Notes: generated by a model from the sequence alone, not told the origin. Shown: positions 48,534-58,807, numbered from the stretch's first letter. The stretch is 64,000 nucleotides of DNA from Agrobacterium larrymoorei (GCF_013322225.1 NZ_JAAMFB010000016.1:62001-126000), one strand, 5' to 3'. Translations and numbers: made by a program.

Positions 48534-49148
48534 ATGGACATCACGACGCTCTTTGCCTTCGTCGCTGCTTTCTTTGTTTTCGCAGCCAGTCCCGGCCCGG
48601 ATAATATGACCATCGTCGCGCGAACGATAACTCATGGCGCGCCTTCCGGCATCGCTTATGGCGCAGGAACGGTCGCTGGCATCCTCGTGTTCCTCACCCT
48701 TGCCGCCTTCGGCCTGTCCTTGATTGCGCAGGAGATGGGATTGGTGATGACGGTGTTGCGTTACGGCGGCGCGGCTTATCTCATATGGATGGGTATCAAG
48801 CTGTGGACGGCGCAGCCAGTCGTTCCGCAGCTTCAGCCGACCGGTGAGCCGCGCGGCCTGTTTTCGATCTTCCTCACTGGCCTTGTGCTCAATCTTGGCA
48901 ACCCCAAAATGCCGCTTTTCTACGTGGCATTATTGCCAAGTGTCGTTGGCGCGTCTTTAACGCTCGATCACCTTACGGCGCTCGCGGCAGTTATTCTCGG
49001 CGTCGAGATCGTGGTCATTGGCGGCCATGTGCTGCTCGCCTTGCGCGCCCGCAAGCTTCTGCGTTCTGAACGCGTTGTGAGGAGGGTCAACAGGGTGGCG
49101 GGAGGCGTCATGATCGGCTCTGGCGTAGCCGTTGGCGCAAGCAACTAA
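48534..49148 (+). CDS. LysE/RhtB-family amino acid exporter
   Basis: A 204-residue inner-membrane protein with about six helices. The family signature is AASPGPDNMTIVARTITHG near the N terminus; NLGNPKMPLFYVALLPSVV at the fourth to fifth helix is also typical. LysE/RhtB proteins export amino acids or their derivatives; the substrate is unknown. The ATG at 48534 has GGAG eight bases upstream; the open frame extends far upstream through the terminator. Its stop overlaps recN's stop (convergent, four bases). Confidence 0.9.
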   Translation: MDITTLFAFVAAFFVFAASPGPDNMTIVARTITHGAPSGIAYGAGTVAGILVFLTLAAFGLSLIAQEMGLVMTVLRYGGAAYLIWMGIKLWTAQPVVPQLQPTGEPRGLFSIFLTGLVLNLGNPKMPLFYVALLPSVVGASLTLDHLTALAAVILGVEIVVIGGHVLLALRARKLLRSERVVRRVNRVAGGVMIGSGVAVGASN

Positions 49149-50818
49149 TCCTGCGCCGCCAGCAACCGCGCAGCCGCCGCCCTCGCCTCGTCCGTCACCG
49201 AGGCACCGGCCAGCATGCGCGCAATTTCCTCGGTCCGGTGCTCAGGCTGCATGGTCGCCACACGTGTGGCAATCCGCTCGCTGCCATCGCCCGCCGGACC
49301 CTTGGCGATCAGCAGATGCGTTGAAGCACGGGCCGCAACCTGTGGAGCGTGGGTAACAGAGAGTACCTGCACTGTTTTCGACAGCCGCTTCAACCGCTGG
49401 CCGATGGCGTCTGCGACCGCGCCACCCACGCCCGTATCGATTTCATCGAAGACGAGTGTCGGCGCAGAGCCACGGTCGGCAAGCGCGACCTTCAGCGCCA
49501 GCAGGAAGCGGGAAAGCTCGCCACCCGACGCAACTTTCATGATTGGGCCGGGGCGTGTGCCAGGGTTGGTCTGGACATGGAATTCCACCACGTCGATACC
49601 GTCCGCAGAGGCTGAAGCAGCGTCGCTGGCCACTTCCACTGTGAAGCGAGCCCGCTCCAATTTCAATGCTGGCAATTCGGCCATGACCGCCTCGGAAAGC
49701 GACGCAGCAGCATGGCGGCGCTTGTCGGAAAGAGAAAGCGCGGCATGATCGAAATCGGCTTTGACGACACCAAGCTGCGCTTCGAGCTTGGTGAGCTTTT
49801 CTTCACCAGCATCCAGATCGGCAAGATCACCCACCATACGCTCTGCCAGCGCCGGAAGATCGGTAACAGGAACCGAATACTTACGACCGGCTGCGCGTAG
49901 CGCAAACAGGCGCTCTTCCACACGCTCCAGCTCACGCGGATCGAACTCGGTGCGACGAAGGGCTGCTTCCACTTCCATCTGTGCGTTGGAGAGATTGTCC
50001 AGCGCTGCATCTAGCAACTGCACTGTCTCTTCTAGGAGCCCTGGCGCTTCGTGGCTCTTGCGCTCCAGACGGCGCATCATGGAAGCGATGATCGGAACCG
50101 GGGAGGCATTGCCATTGAGGAATTCGCTGGCCTCAGCGATATCGCCCGCAATCCTTTCGGATTTCTGCATCACAGCACGGCGTTCCGCCAGTTCGTCTTC
50201 CTCGCCATCGCGGGGAGAAAGCGCCTCCAGCTCTTCGACGGAGGAGCGAAGATAGTCCGCCTCCCGCGCCGCCGCCTCGACCTTGGCGCGATGCACCTTC
50301 AAGGCACGCTCGGCATCTCTCCATGTGCGGTAAAGGCCTTGTACCGCTGTCACTTCTTCAGTCAGGCCAGCAAAAGCATCGAGAAGCGTGCGGTGTGCGT
50401 TGGTGTCCACCAGCGCGCGATCATCATGCTGCCCATGAATTTCAACCAGATGCTGGCCGAGCTGGCGCATCATCTGCACGGACACGGCCTGATCGTTGAC
50501 GTAGGCCTTGGTGCGCCCGTCTGCGGATTGCACGCGACGGAAAATCAGGTCACCGTCGTCATCGAGACCGTTTTCGCGCAGTAGCAGGCGCGCCGGGTGA
50601 TCCATGCCCACTTCAAAGGTGGCAGTCACCTGCCCCTTGTCCTCGCCGTGGCGCACAAGCCCGCCATCGCCGCGCCCGCCAAGCGCCAGCGAAAGACTAT
50701 CGAGAAGGATAGATTTACCGGCACCAGTTTCACCGGTCAGCACCGAGAGCCCGGCCTCGAACCCAAGGTCGAGCCGTTCGATCAGAACGATATCGCGGAT
50801 CGAAAGCTGGACCAGCAT
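49145..50818 (-). CDS. recN: DNA repair protein RecN
   Basis: A 557-residue SMC-like ATPase acting in double-strand break repair. Walker A at 29-36 (GETGAGKS), a coiled-coil middle (about 150-370), signature KVASGGELSRFLLALK and Walker B APTLVFDEIDTGVGG; VHGQHDD-type EIHGQHDDRALVD after Walker A. 19 bases separate it from bamD. The order lpxC-bamD-recN-ligA is usual in rhizobia. Confidence 0.96.
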   Translation of the reverse strand: MLVQLSIRDIVLIERLDLGFEAGLSVLTGETGAGKSILLDSLSLALGGRGDGGLVRHGEDKGQVTATFEVGMDHPARLLLRENGLDDDGDLIFRRVQSADGRTKAYVNDQAVSVQMMRQLGQHLVEIHGQHDDRALVDTNAHRTLLDAFAGLTEEVTAVQGLYRTWRDAERALKVHRAKVEAAAREADYLRSSVEELEALSPRDGEEDELAERRAVMQKSERIAGDIAEASEFLNGNASPVPIIASMMRRLERKSHEAPGLLEETVQLLDAALDNLSNAQMEVEAALRRTEFDPRELERVEERLFALRAAGRKYSVPVTDLPALAERMVGDLADLDAGEEKLTKLEAQLGVVKADFDHAALSLSDKRRHAAASLSEAVMAELPALKLERARFTVEVASDAASASADGIDVVEFHVQTNPGTRPGPIMKVASGGELSRFLLALKVALADRGSAPTLVFDEIDTGVGGAVADAIGQRLKRLSKTVQVLSVTHAPQVAARASTHLLIAKGPAGDGSERIATRVATMQPEHRTEEIARMLAGASVTDEARAAAARLLAAQD

Positions 50819-50836
50819 GCTATTTCGACCTTAACC

Positions 50837-51703
50837 TCAGGCTCCAACCAGCTTTTTGCCAGCGCGTGAAATCCAGGATTCGCGGTTTTCACGGGGCTCC
50901 AGCCCCTGCCCCTTCAACAGCTTGAAGGAATCGTCGTACCATTCGCTGTCAGGATAGTTGTTGCCGAGAACCGCAGCAGCCGTCTGCGCCTCGTCAGCAA
51001 GGCCCATTGCGTAATAGGCCTCCGTCAGGCGCGCCAGCGCTTCCTCAATCTGGTTGGTGTTCTGGTACTGCTCCACCACGATGCGGAAACGGGAGACCGC
51101 AGCGAGATATTCCTTGCGCTCCAGATAGTAACGGCCAACCTGCATTTCACGACCGGCAAGCTGGTCACGCGCAAAACGAATCTTGGCCTGCGCGTCGGCT
51201 ACATATTCCGAATCGGGATAGTCGTTGACGACCTTGTTCATGGCCTCGATGGTGCGCTGTGCGGCTCGCTGGTCCTGCGTCACGTCGGCAATCTGCTTGG
51301 AATAGGCAAGGCCGATCATGTACTGAACGTAAGCGGCGTCTTTCGCCCGCGGATATTGCTTGAGGAAACGTGTACCGGAAGCAATCGCCGCTTCATTCTT
51401 GCTCTGACGAGTGGCGATGAAAGTGTTCATCACCAGAGCCTTCTGGCCCCATTCCGTGAAGGGATACTGCTTGTCGATTGCGGAGAACTTGCGCCCAGCC
51501 TCGGTCATGTTGCCTGCGTTCATGTTCGCAAGGCCCTGACGATAGAGAACATCCGGTGGATCTGTCTCGACACCAAGCTTGGTAATGTCGATATCCGGGT
51601 CGGACTGGCAGGCCGTTACCAGCGCACTGGCACCCAGCAGCATTACCGATACGAGGGCCGCCCGCACCGTTCCATTCATCGCACCAGACCCTACACGCTT
51701 CAT
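50837..51703 (-). CDS. bamD: Outer-membrane assembly lipoprotein BamD
   Basis: A 288-residue lipoprotein of the BAM complex that inserts beta-barrel proteins into the outer membrane. Signal with lipobox LVTACQS, then TPR-like helical repeats (DPPDVLYRQGLANMNAGNM, FSAIDKQYPFTEWGQKAL, YPRAKDAAYVQYMIGLAYSK). Two ATGs eight codons apart are possible; both keep the signal intact and I keep the first. Clusters with lpxC upstream and recN downstream. Confidence 0.94.
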   Translation of the reverse strand: MKRVGSGAMNGTVRAALVSVMLLGASALVTACQSDPDIDITKLGVETDPPDVLYRQGLANMNAGNMTEAGRKFSAIDKQYPFTEWGQKALVMNTFIATRQSKNEAAIASGTRFLKQYPRAKDAAYVQYMIGLAYSKQIADVTQDQRAAQRTIEAMNKVVNDYPDSEYVADAQAKIRFARDQLAGREMQVGRYYLERKEYLAAVSRFRIVVEQYQNTNQIEEALARLTEAYYAMGLADEAQTAAAVLGNNYPDSEWYDDSFKLLKGQGLEPRENRESWISRAGKKLVGA

Positions 51704-52021
51704 TCGACAGTTCCCACTTCCTGCGTCAATACAGAGCTTTGGCTTTTTACTTCGGCGTTTCTAGCCATAAAAGCCCCCGCAGGGCAACGCAATGATGACG
51801 CAATAACGCATTTTTATGGCAGGGTCCCGCATTGCGGGTGATAATCTTGACTTACTGCCATGGAATTCTTGTCAGTGTACAGGAATACATGTTGCAGGAA
51901 CGGCAGAACGCCAAGGTTTCATCACTCTCCCCATTCCTGTCCTTGTGACGGGAATGGCGGAGAAAAATGCGAAAAACCGCCCCAAGGGACGGCTTCAATC
52001 TTGTTTCATCGCAAACCGACC
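51704..52021. other. Intergenic region lpxC to bamD
   Basis: About 320 bases without a gene. It holds the lpxC terminator at one end and a small palindrome CCCGCATTGCGGG (51826-51838); the rest should hold the bamD promoter. Nothing else was recognised. Confidence 0.5.
51971..51993 (-). terminator. lpxC terminator
   Basis: On the minus strand a six-base stem GCCGTC / GGCGGT (two G-T pairs) with loop CCTTGG is followed by TTTTTC, 29 bases after the lpxC stop. Small but correctly placed. Confidence 0.6.
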
Positions 52022-52981
52022 TTACGCAGACCAGGGCGCAAATTCCTGCTGCTGAATCGCTACGAATTCACGCGCACGAACAACCGGGCTGCGGACTGCC
52101 GGTGCTTCCACGATCTCGTAAGCAGTTGGATCACTAAGCAGCGCCTTCAATGCGTTTGCATTGACCTTGTGGCCGCCGCGATAGGAACGGTAGCAACCGA
52201 TGAACTGCGCACCGGCAAGAGCCAGATCGCCTACGGCATCGAGCGTCTTGTGACGAACGAACTCGTCCTTCTCGTAGCGCAGGCCTTCCATATTGATGAC
52301 AGTGTTGTCGTCGGAGATCACCACCGAGTTTTCCAGCGAGGAGCCGAGTGCGTAACCGGCAGCCCACAAGCGCTCCACATCACGCATGAAGCCGAACGTA
52401 CGGGCCCGGGAAAGCTCGTTCTTGAAGGTTTCCGCAGTCAGGTCACCCTTCCAGGTTTGACGACCGATGAGCGGCGTATCGAAATCGATTTCCACTTCGA
52501 ATCGCGTGCCGTCATAAGGGCGGAACTCCGCCCAGGATGCACCCGCGTCAATACGAACAGGCTTGATGACGCGAATGTAACGGCGCTTCACGCCGAGGTT
52601 TACGATGCCGACCGACTCGATGGCTTCAATGAAAGGTGCAGAGCTGCCGTCCATGATCGGAACTTCGGGGCCGTCGACTTCAACCATGAGATTATCGATA
52701 CCCATGGCAAAGATACCAGCCATGACATGCTCAACTGTCGCGACCGACTGTGCAGGCGAGCGGCCGATGACGGTGCAAAGATCCGTGTTGCCAACATTGG
52801 CGGAAACGGCCTTCACTTCCACGACGGAACCATTGTCCAGCGTACGGCTGAAAACGATGCCGGTGCCCGCTTCCGCAGGCTGGAAGGTCATGGAAGCCGG
52901 ATTGCCCGAATGCACGCCGATGCCCTTGAGCTGAACAGGGCTGGCGATAGTTGTCTGAAATCCGAGCAGTCCGATGGTCAT
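52022..52981 (-). CDS. lpxC: UDP-3-O-acyl-N-acetylglucosamine deacetylase
   Basis: A 319-residue zinc amidase, the committed step of lipid A synthesis. Zinc and catalytic residues: His85 in VATVEHVMAGIFA, HKTLDAVGDLALAG (His and Asp), and the proton-relay His in RSYRGGHKVNAN. The inserted repeats (IDNLMVEVDGPEVPIMDGSS) are those of LpxC. Located between ftsZ and bamD, its normal place in alphaproteobacteria. Confidence 0.97.
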   Translation of the reverse strand: MTIGLLGFQTTIASPVQLKGIGVHSGNPASMTFQPAEAGTGIVFSRTLDNGSVVEVKAVSANVGNTDLCTVIGRSPAQSVATVEHVMAGIFAMGIDNLMVEVDGPEVPIMDGSSAPFIEAIESVGIVNLGVKRRYIRVIKPVRIDAGASWAEFRPYDGTRFEVEIDFDTPLIGRQTWKGDLTAETFKNELSRARTFGFMRDVERLWAAGYALGSSLENSVVISDDNTVINMEGLRYEKDEFVRHKTLDAVGDLALAGAQFIGCYRSYRGGHKVNANALKALLSDPTAYEIVEAPAVRSPVVRAREFVAIQQQEFAPWSA

Positions 52982-53202
52982 GCGTAGGTGCCTTTTCGTA
53001 TGAACCCGCCGATTTTACCGGCCCGGTTCGAAGTCCTGCGATGGGCATTGCACCCGCCGCACTGTATTAATTCTGTCGTCCTATGGTCATACATAAGCGC
53101 ACCTGCGTACCATCTCAAATCACTGTTGATTTCGTATTGTTACACAGTCAAGCATTTGAAAAAATTAATGTAACAGCCGCTTATCCAAGGTGATGAAACA
53201 GC

Positions 53203-53231
53203 AATACCCGGGCCTTGTGAACCCGGGTATT
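53203..53231 (-). terminator. ftsZ terminator
   Basis: Ten-base perfect stem AATACCCGGG / CCCGGGTATT with a nine-base loop, 46 bases after the ftsZ stop (minus strand). T-run weak; the stem is strong. It separates ftsZ from lpxC, whose promoter should lie in the AT-rich sequence at 52982-53200. Confidence 0.75.
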
Positions 53232-53277
53232 TCATTAGACGGAGAATCGCAAGACGGCTCTCCAATCGCTCTGTTGA

Positions 53278-55038
53278 TCAGTTCGACTGACGGCGCAGGA
53301 AGGCCGGAATTTCGAGTTGATCGTCTTCGTGATGGCTGGAAGCGGCAGGCGTCTGACGGCCATGATCATCCAGGTTTCCGCGACGCGGTGCGTACATGCT
53401 TGCTTCCTGAGACAGCGGACGGCGCTGCTGCGGAGCCATGCTTGGTGCGTCCATCATCTCGGAAGGAACGGCTTCGTCCTCATCGCGACGGCCAAGCGAA
53501 TTTGTGATTCGCTTGAGAAGGCCCATCGGACCGCGCTCTTCCGGCGCTGCGTGAGCAGCCTGCGTGCGATGATCCATTTCAGCCTTTACGACCGGAGGAA
53601 AGTCCTCGACCTTTGGCATGCGAACCGGCTCCGGCTGGCGTGCGACAGGTGCTGGTTCATGGTGAACCTGAGCCTGCGGCTGTGCCATGCGCGGAGCCGG
53701 CGCTGCGACCTGCTCCGGAGCGTGGTATACAGGCGCCGGAGCGGCCTGAACCGGTGCTGCGGGGCGAGCAACGACCGGCGCTTCGGCCGGAGCAGATGCG
53801 AACAACTTGCTCTGAGGGCGGAACTCGGCTTCCGCCTGTGCCTGGCGGAGCTGCTGTTCGGCAGCTGCCAGTGCGAGTTCGCGTTCCATATCGACTTCTG
53901 CAGAACGGATAGTCTGAGCAATCGGGTCTACGGACTTTGGTGCCTGCGATACATAGGCAGGCTGAACTGCGGCCGGAGCAGGAGCAACGGCCGCGGAAGG
54001 ACGGATAACGGGCTTTGCAGCAAGAGCGGCAGCAGCGCGCATGTCGGCGGCGTGCTGTTCGATCTGGCCGGGGACGCGGTCGATACCGGTCGCAACGACG
54101 GAGACGCGGATGAGGCCTTCGAGAGCTTCATCGAATGTCGCGCCGAGGATGATGTTTGCATCCGGATCGACTTCTTCGCGGATACGGGTAGCCGCTTCGT
54201 CGACTTCGAACAGCGTCATGTCGCGACCACCGGTGATGGAGATCAGCAGGCCTTGAGCGCCCTTCATCGAGGTTTCGTCCAGCAGCGGGTTTGCAATCGC
54301 CGCCTCAGCAGCCTGCATTGCGCGGCCTTCGCCGGAAGCTTCGCCCGTACCCATCATTGCACGGCCCATTTCGCGCATCACGGAGCGAACGTCAGCGAAG
54401 TCGAGGTTGATGAGACCTTCCTTCACCATCAGGTCGGTGATGCAGGCAACGCCAGAGTAGAGAACCTGGTCGGCCATCGCGAATGCGTCGGCGAACGTGG
54501 TCTTGTCGTTGGCGATGCGGAACAGATTCTGGTTCGGGATCACGATCAGCGTGTCGACCGACTTCTGAAGCTCTTCAATGCCCTGTTCGGCCAGACGCAT
54601 GCGGCGACCGCCTTCGAAGTGGAACGGCTTGGTCACGACGCCGACCGTCAGAATGCCCTTGTTGCGGGCAGCCTGAGCGACGACCGGAGCTGCACCCGTA
54701 CCGGTGCCGCCGCCCATACCTGCGGTGACGAAGCACATGTGCGTACCGTTCAGGTGATCGATGATTTCATCAATGCACTCTTCAGCAGCAGCGCGACCGA
54801 CTTCCGGCTGCGAACCAGCGCCGAGACCCTCGGTGACATTGACGCCGAGCTGGATAACCCGGTCGGCCTTGGTCATGGTCAGGGCCTGTGCATCCGTGTT
54901 GGCGACGACGAAATCGACGCCCTGGAGACCAGCCGTGATCATGTTATTTACTGCGTTACCGCCGCCACCGCCAACGCCGAAAACGGTGATGCGTGGCTTC
55001 AGCTCGGTGATATCCGGCTTTTGCAGCTGTATCGTCAT
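53278..55038 (-). CDS. ftsZ: Cell division GTPase FtsZ
   Basis: A 586-residue tubulin homologue forming the division ring. GTP-binding [14 protein letters not shown] and tubulin motif [15 protein letters not shown] (109-115), T7-loop [11 protein letters not shown]. After the globular part (about 1-320) a very long linker rich in Ala, Pro and Gln leads to the C-terminal conserved peptide [10 protein letters not shown], which binds FtsA and other partners. The ATG at 55038 has AGGAATGG; 15 extra codons upstream are not FtsZ-like. Long-linker FtsZ is usual in rhizobia. Confidence 0.97.
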   Translation of the reverse strand: MTIQLQKPDITELKPRITVFGVGGGGGNAVNNMITAGLQGVDFVVANTDAQALTMTKADRVIQLGVNVTEGLGAGSQPEVGRAAAEECIDEIIDHLNGTHMCFVTAGMGGGTGTGAAPVVAQAARNKGILTVGVVTKPFHFEGGRRMRLAEQGIEELQKSVDTLIVIPNQNLFRIANDKTTFADAFAMADQVLYSGVACITDLMVKEGLINLDFADVRSVMREMGRAMMGTGEASGEGRAMQAAEAAIANPLLDETSMKGAQGLLISITGGRDMTLFEVDEAATRIREEVDPDANIILGATFDEALEGLIRVSVVATGIDRVPGQIEQHAADMRAAAALAAKPVIRPSAAVAPAPAAVQPAYVSQAPKSVDPIAQTIRSAEVDMERELALAAAEQQLRQAQAEAEFRPQSKLFASAPAEAPVVARPAAPVQAAPAPVYHAPEQVAAPAPRMAQPQAQVHHEPAPVARQPEPVRMPKVEDFPPVVKAEMDHRTQAAHAAPEERGPMGLLKRITNSLGRRDEDEAVPSEMMDAPSMAPQQRRPLSQEASMYAPRRGNLDDHGRQTPAASSHHEDDQLEIPAFLRRQSN

Positions 55039-55133
55039 TTTACCATTCCTTCTATCTATGGCCGGCAACGCCCCGCAGGCCAATTCTCTTGATCTTCAAC
55101 TCACTCCTTTTCCGAAAAAACGCCGGAAAAGGA

Positions 55134-56468
55134 TTAGAAACTTTCTTTCAGCCACTGCCCCACACGGGCGATACGCCCGTTGCCCATTCCAAACGGCGAG
55201 AACATGCCACCCTGCGCCGCGTGAATTTCGATGTCTGCGATCTGCGGATAGATCATCAGTCCGCAAGCCGTTGAAAAGGCCGGGCCCTTGGCCGCAACCG
55301 GCAAACCTGCAACGCCCATCGGACGCCCGATGCGCACATTGCGAGCCAGAATTTTCCGGGCCGTTTCCGGCAGGCCGGTCAGCTGGCTTGCGCCGCCCGT
55401 CAAAACCACGCGCTTGCCGACGATCGGGCTGAAACCGGACTTCTGAATGCGGTCGCGGATCAGTTCCAGCGTTTCCTCGATGCGGGCGCGAATGATACGG
55501 CTGACCAGCGCCTTCGAGACCTGCGATGGCTGGTCGCGATCGTCTTCGCCGATAGGCGGGACGGCGATCATTTCGCGGTCGTCGACACCACCATTAGCGA
55601 GCGACGATCCATGCACGACCTTCAGCCGCTCAGCATCTTCGATGCGGGTGGACAAACCACGGGCAAGGTCAGTCGTTACGTGATGACCGCCAAGGCCGAT
55701 GGCGTCCGTGTGAACCAGCCGACCTTCGGCAAAGACCGAAATCGTCGTCGTACCGCCGCCCATGTCGATAGCCGCGCAGCCGAGTTCGACTTCATCATCC
55801 ACCAGCGCTGCAAGGCCGCTGGCATAAGGTGTCGCAACAATGCCCTCGACCGAGAGGTGAGCGCGGTTGATGCAGAGTTCCAGATTCTTCAGCGCCGTGC
55901 GTTCCGCCGTCACCACATGCATGTCCACGCCCAGAAGGTCGCCATACATCGACAGTGGATCGCGAATGCCGCGCTCACCATCCAGTGAATAGCCGGTGGG
56001 TAGCGAATGCAGAATGGCGCGGTCCTGACGCAAAGACTGTTGGCTGGCAGCAACCAGCACCTTGCGAAGATCGCCCGCTTCGACTTCCTGTCCGCCGAGA
56101 TCGATGCTCGCGGTGTAAATGTCGCTTGCCAGACGGCCAGCGGAGACGTTCACGATCAAACTATCGACCGTCAAACCCGCCATCCGCTCTGCTGCATCCA
56201 CGGCCAGACGGATAACGCCTTCCAGCGCATCGAGATCGGCGATAACGCCCGACTTCACACCGCGCGAGCGCTGGTGACCAATGCCGATGACATCAACCTT
56301 GTGCGTGCGGCCGGGCAGAACTTCACTCTCCTGGCGCGGCGTCAGACGACCGATCATGCAGACGACCTTGGTCGAACCGATATCGAGAACCGACACGACA
56401 TGGCTGCGCTTGGAGGGCAGCGGCTTCAAGCGCGGGAGGCCGAGATGGGAAGAACCAAACAAGCTCAT
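55134..56468 (-). CDS. ftsA: Cell division protein FtsA
   Basis: A 444-residue actin-like protein that tethers FtsZ to the membrane. Phosphate-1 loop VSVLDIGSTKVVCMIG, GAAIDMGGGTTTISVF, and VVLTGGASQLTGLPE mark the actin fold; VIRLAVDAAERMAG is in the 1C domain; the C terminus (RIARVGQWLKESF) is the amphipathic membrane-targeting helix. Start overlaps the ftsQ stop by four bases (ATGA). Confidence 0.96.
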   Translation of the reverse strand: MSLFGSSHLGLPRLKPLPSKRSHVVSVLDIGSTKVVCMIGRLTPRQESEVLPGRTHKVDVIGIGHQRSRGVKSGVIADLDALEGVIRLAVDAAERMAGLTVDSLIVNVSAGRLASDIYTASIDLGGQEVEAGDLRKVLVAASQQSLRQDRAILHSLPTGYSLDGERGIRDPLSMYGDLLGVDMHVVTAERTALKNLELCINRAHLSVEGIVATPYASGLAALVDDEVELGCAAIDMGGGTTTISVFAEGRLVHTDAIGLGGHHVTTDLARGLSTRIEDAERLKVVHGSSLANGGVDDREMIAVPPIGEDDRDQPSQVSKALVSRIIRARIEETLELIRDRIQKSGFSPIVGKRVVLTGGASQLTGLPETARKILARNVRIGRPMGVAGLPVAAKGPAFSTACGLMIYPQIADIEIHAAQGGMFSPFGMGNGRIARVGQWLKESF

Positions 56469-57394
56469 GTGCTCTTCTCCGCCTTCTTGATGGCCTCGCT
56501 GCGTGCATCCACGGCAGCCTGACGACGCTCTGCGGCGCCTTCAGTCAACTGAACCGTAGTGCGGTCGGGCAGACGTAGATCGACAGCCGCGACATCACGC
56601 GACAGAATCTTCTGTTCCAGATCGAGACGCGCCAGAAGCTGTAGAGCCTTCGGCACGTTTTCCTCAGGCAGCTTGACGACGATCCCGTTGTCCAGATGCA
56701 GATCCCAGCGGCGACCGGCAACGCGAACATAAGCGCGAACGCGGCTGCGGATTTCCGGCCAGTCAGCCAGTTCGCCAACGAAACCGGCAGCGCCGGTTTC
56801 CGCGTCACGGCCTACGAACAGCGGCAGTTCTGCATATTTGTTGTCGCGCAGCGGCGCGATGACGCTGCCGCTCTTTTCGATCAGCGAAAGCTCCGAGCCA
56901 TGCTGCCAGATGCCGAATGCCTGACGCTCCTTGAGGCGAACGTCGATGGTCTTCGGATAGACCTTGCGGATATCGACATCTTCGACCCACGGCAGATCTG
57001 CAAGCTTTTTGCGGGCAGCATTCACATCAAGAGCGATGAGCGAGGTCGCGCCGTCGAGACCGAGAAGCTGGAAGACTTCGATTTCCGAGGTCTGTAAATT
57101 ACCGGAAACCTTCACATCCTCGACCGCAAAGCCGGCCGCCGATGTCGTCGCCTGCGCAACCACCTCCGTATGGCCGCCAAGCGACATGCCATAGAGGCCG
57201 ACAGCCGAGAAGAAGACGAGCGTCGAGACCGTGCCGGTATAGGCAGGAATATGAACGCGGCCCGTCGCCAGACTAACGCAGAAACGGAATGCGCGGCGCA
57301 ACGGGCGCGGCAGAACGATCCGGTCATCGGCACCTGCCGACGCGAATTCATCGCGCTTTCTAGCTGTCGATTTTTTGCCCTTTACCGCAAGCAC
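56465..57394 (-). CDS. ftsQ: Cell division protein FtsQ
   Basis: A 309-residue bitopic division protein. Cytoplasmic N terminus, one membrane helix ([21 protein letters not shown]), a POTRA domain ([20 protein letters not shown]) and the FtsQ beta domain ([28 protein letters not shown]). The start is a GTG (VLAVKGKKS) six bases after GGAGGA; the TTG seven codons earlier would overlap ddl more and lacks a site. It overlaps the ddl stop by 13 bases. Confidence 0.94.
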   Translation of the reverse strand: MLAVKGKKSTARKRDEFASAGADDRIVLPRPLRRAFRFCVSLATGRVHIPAYTGTVSTLVFFSAVGLYGMSLGGHTEVVAQATTSAAGFAVEDVKVSGNLQTSEIEVFQLLGLDGATSLIALDVNAARKKLADLPWVEDVDIRKVYPKTIDVRLKERQAFGIWQHGSELSLIEKSGSVIAPLRDNKYAELPLFVGRDAETGAAGFVGELADWPEIRSRVRAYVRVAGRRWDLHLDNGIVVKLPEENVPKALQLLARLDLEQKILSRDVAAVDLRLPDRTTVQLTEGAAERRQAAVDARSEAIKKAEKST

Positions 57395-58308
57395 GAAGCG
57401 TCCTCCACCATCCAACGGACAAGCTCACCAAACGAGCAACCCTGATGGGCCGCCATTTCGGGCACGAGGGAGGTTGGCGTCATGCCCGGCTGGGTGTTGA
57501 TTTCCAGCCAGATAATCTCGCCATCTTCTGAGAAACGGTCGTCGTAACGGAAGTCCGAACGGCTTACGCCACGGCAGCCAATCACCTGATGCGCCATAAC
57601 GGCCAATGATTGGATTTTTTGGTAAATTTTCGGTGAAATTTCCGCCGGGATGACGTGCTTTGAGCCACCTTTGGCGTATTTCGCATCGTAATCATAGAAA
57701 TTGTGACCGAGCGGCACCACCTCGGTAACGCCCAAGGCTTCGCCGTTCATGACGCCGCAGGTCAGCTCGCGACCATGAATATAGCGCTCCACCATCACCG
57801 CATCGCCGTAACGCCAGTCGGCAGATCCGAGAATTTGAGGCGGATGCGATTGATCTTCCTTGACGATCACGACGCCGAAGCTCGAACCTTCGCGGACCGG
57901 CTTCACCACATAGGGCGGCTCCAGCGGATGCTGGTTGCCGATATCGTGACGGTTCATAAGCTTTTCGGCAGCGACGGGAATGCCGCTCGCGGCAGCGATT
58001 TTCTTCGACTGCGACTTGTTCATTGCCAGCGAGGACGCGGCAACACCGGAATGCGTATAGGGAATTTCGAGATATTCCAGAATGCCCTGGATCGTACCGT
58101 CTTCGCCGAAAGGGCCGTGGAGCGCATTAAAAGCGACATCGGGACGCAGATCGACCAGCGTGGACGCGATGTTGCGATCCACATCCACGCGCGTAACCTT
58201 ATAGCCCTCGCCTTCCAGCGCGGATGCGCAAGCCTCTCCCGACGAGAGGCTGACCGGCCGCTCCGAAGAAAACCCACCCATAAGAACAGCTACGTGTTTG
58301 CCGCCCAT
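57382..58308 (-). CDS. ddl: D-alanine-D-alanine ligase
   Basis: A 308-residue ATP-grasp enzyme making the D-Ala-D-Ala dipeptide for peptidoglycan. [51 protein letters not shown], the ATP loop [15 protein letters not shown] and [18 protein letters not shown] are all standard. First gene of ddl-ftsQ-ftsA-ftsZ. Unlike the usual alphaproteobacterial order, murB is not directly upstream: an MFS gene and a glycosyltransferase gene lie between. Confidence 0.96.
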   Translation of the reverse strand: MGGKHVAVLMGGFSSERPVSLSSGEACASALEGEGYKVTRVDVDRNIASTLVDLRPDVAFNALHGPFGEDGTIQGILEYLEIPYTHSGVAASSLAMNKSQSKKIAAASGIPVAAEKLMNRHDIGNQHPLEPPYVVKPVREGSSFGVVIVKEDQSHPPQILGSADWRYGDAVMVERYIHGRELTCGVMNGEALGVTEVVPLGHNFYDYDAKYAKGGSKHVIPAEISPKIYQKIQSLAVMAHQVIGCRGVSRSDFRYDDRFSEDGEIIWLEINTQPGMTPTSLVPEMAAHQGCSFGELVRWMVEDASCLR

Positions 58309-58366
58309 GAAAAACCTCTGACACTCAAAACCTTAGGGCGTGACCATCGAAACCAGAGTGGCTCGC

Positions 58367-58610
58367 GATTCTCTCACCCGACCGTGCCAAACACTTAAGC
58401 GTCATTAAGGTTAATGAAGTGTTTACTTTCGTTAACCGAAACGTCCGCTGAAGCGATTTTTGTTAAAGAATCACATCAGGCACGAATTCCTTCCTTAGAA
58501 TCAGAGCGTTGCGACCAATGCAAGATTCAGAATTTCAACCTATGGCAAATAAATCCATTGCGCGCCCATTCGGAATCAACATCGAAAGCAAGGGCGATTC
58601 GTTAAGATTC
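58367..58610. promoter_or_regulatory. Cluster of seven GANTC (CcrM methylation) sites upstream of ddl-ftsQA
   Basis: GANTC occurs at 58367, 58468, 58498, 58524, 58573, 58596 and 58606: seven in 244 bases, where about one is expected by chance. GANTC is the target of the cell-cycle adenine methyltransferase CcrM, known in alphaproteobacteria to influence cell-cycle promoters. The spacing clusters in the half nearer ddl. Confidence 0.6.
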
Positions 58611-58793
58611 GGCGTTTTTCCCCAGCCAATTTGGGACTGATAGCGACGCTCAACACGGCCCGCCTCATATGCCATCACGCGTGAAATAGATCAGCCTCGG
58701 CATGGCGAGCCGCAAACCCTCAAACGTAAAACTCCACAACATCCATAAGTTTTTTGAAAAATATTGCGTCTCAACCGTTTCAAAGGATCGAAA

Positions 58794-58807
58794 ATTGCGT
58801 TAACGCA
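58794..58807. promoter_or_regulatory. Palindrome TTGCGTTAACGCAA upstream of the MFS gene
   Basis: A perfect 14-base palindrome, TTGCGTTAACGCAA, lies 53 bases before the MFS start codon, a typical place and form for a dimeric repressor or activator site. No regulator gene is adjacent. Confidence 0.45.

Noticed and set aside
53317-55092. 591-codon plus-strand open frame
   Set aside because: Antisense shadow of ftsZ caused by GC-rich codon bias; sequence rich in Arg, Cys and His and without motifs.
58395-58408. Canonical CtrA box upstream of ddl
   Set aside because: TTAA pair spacing is six, not seven; kept only as a low-scored lead rather than a feature.
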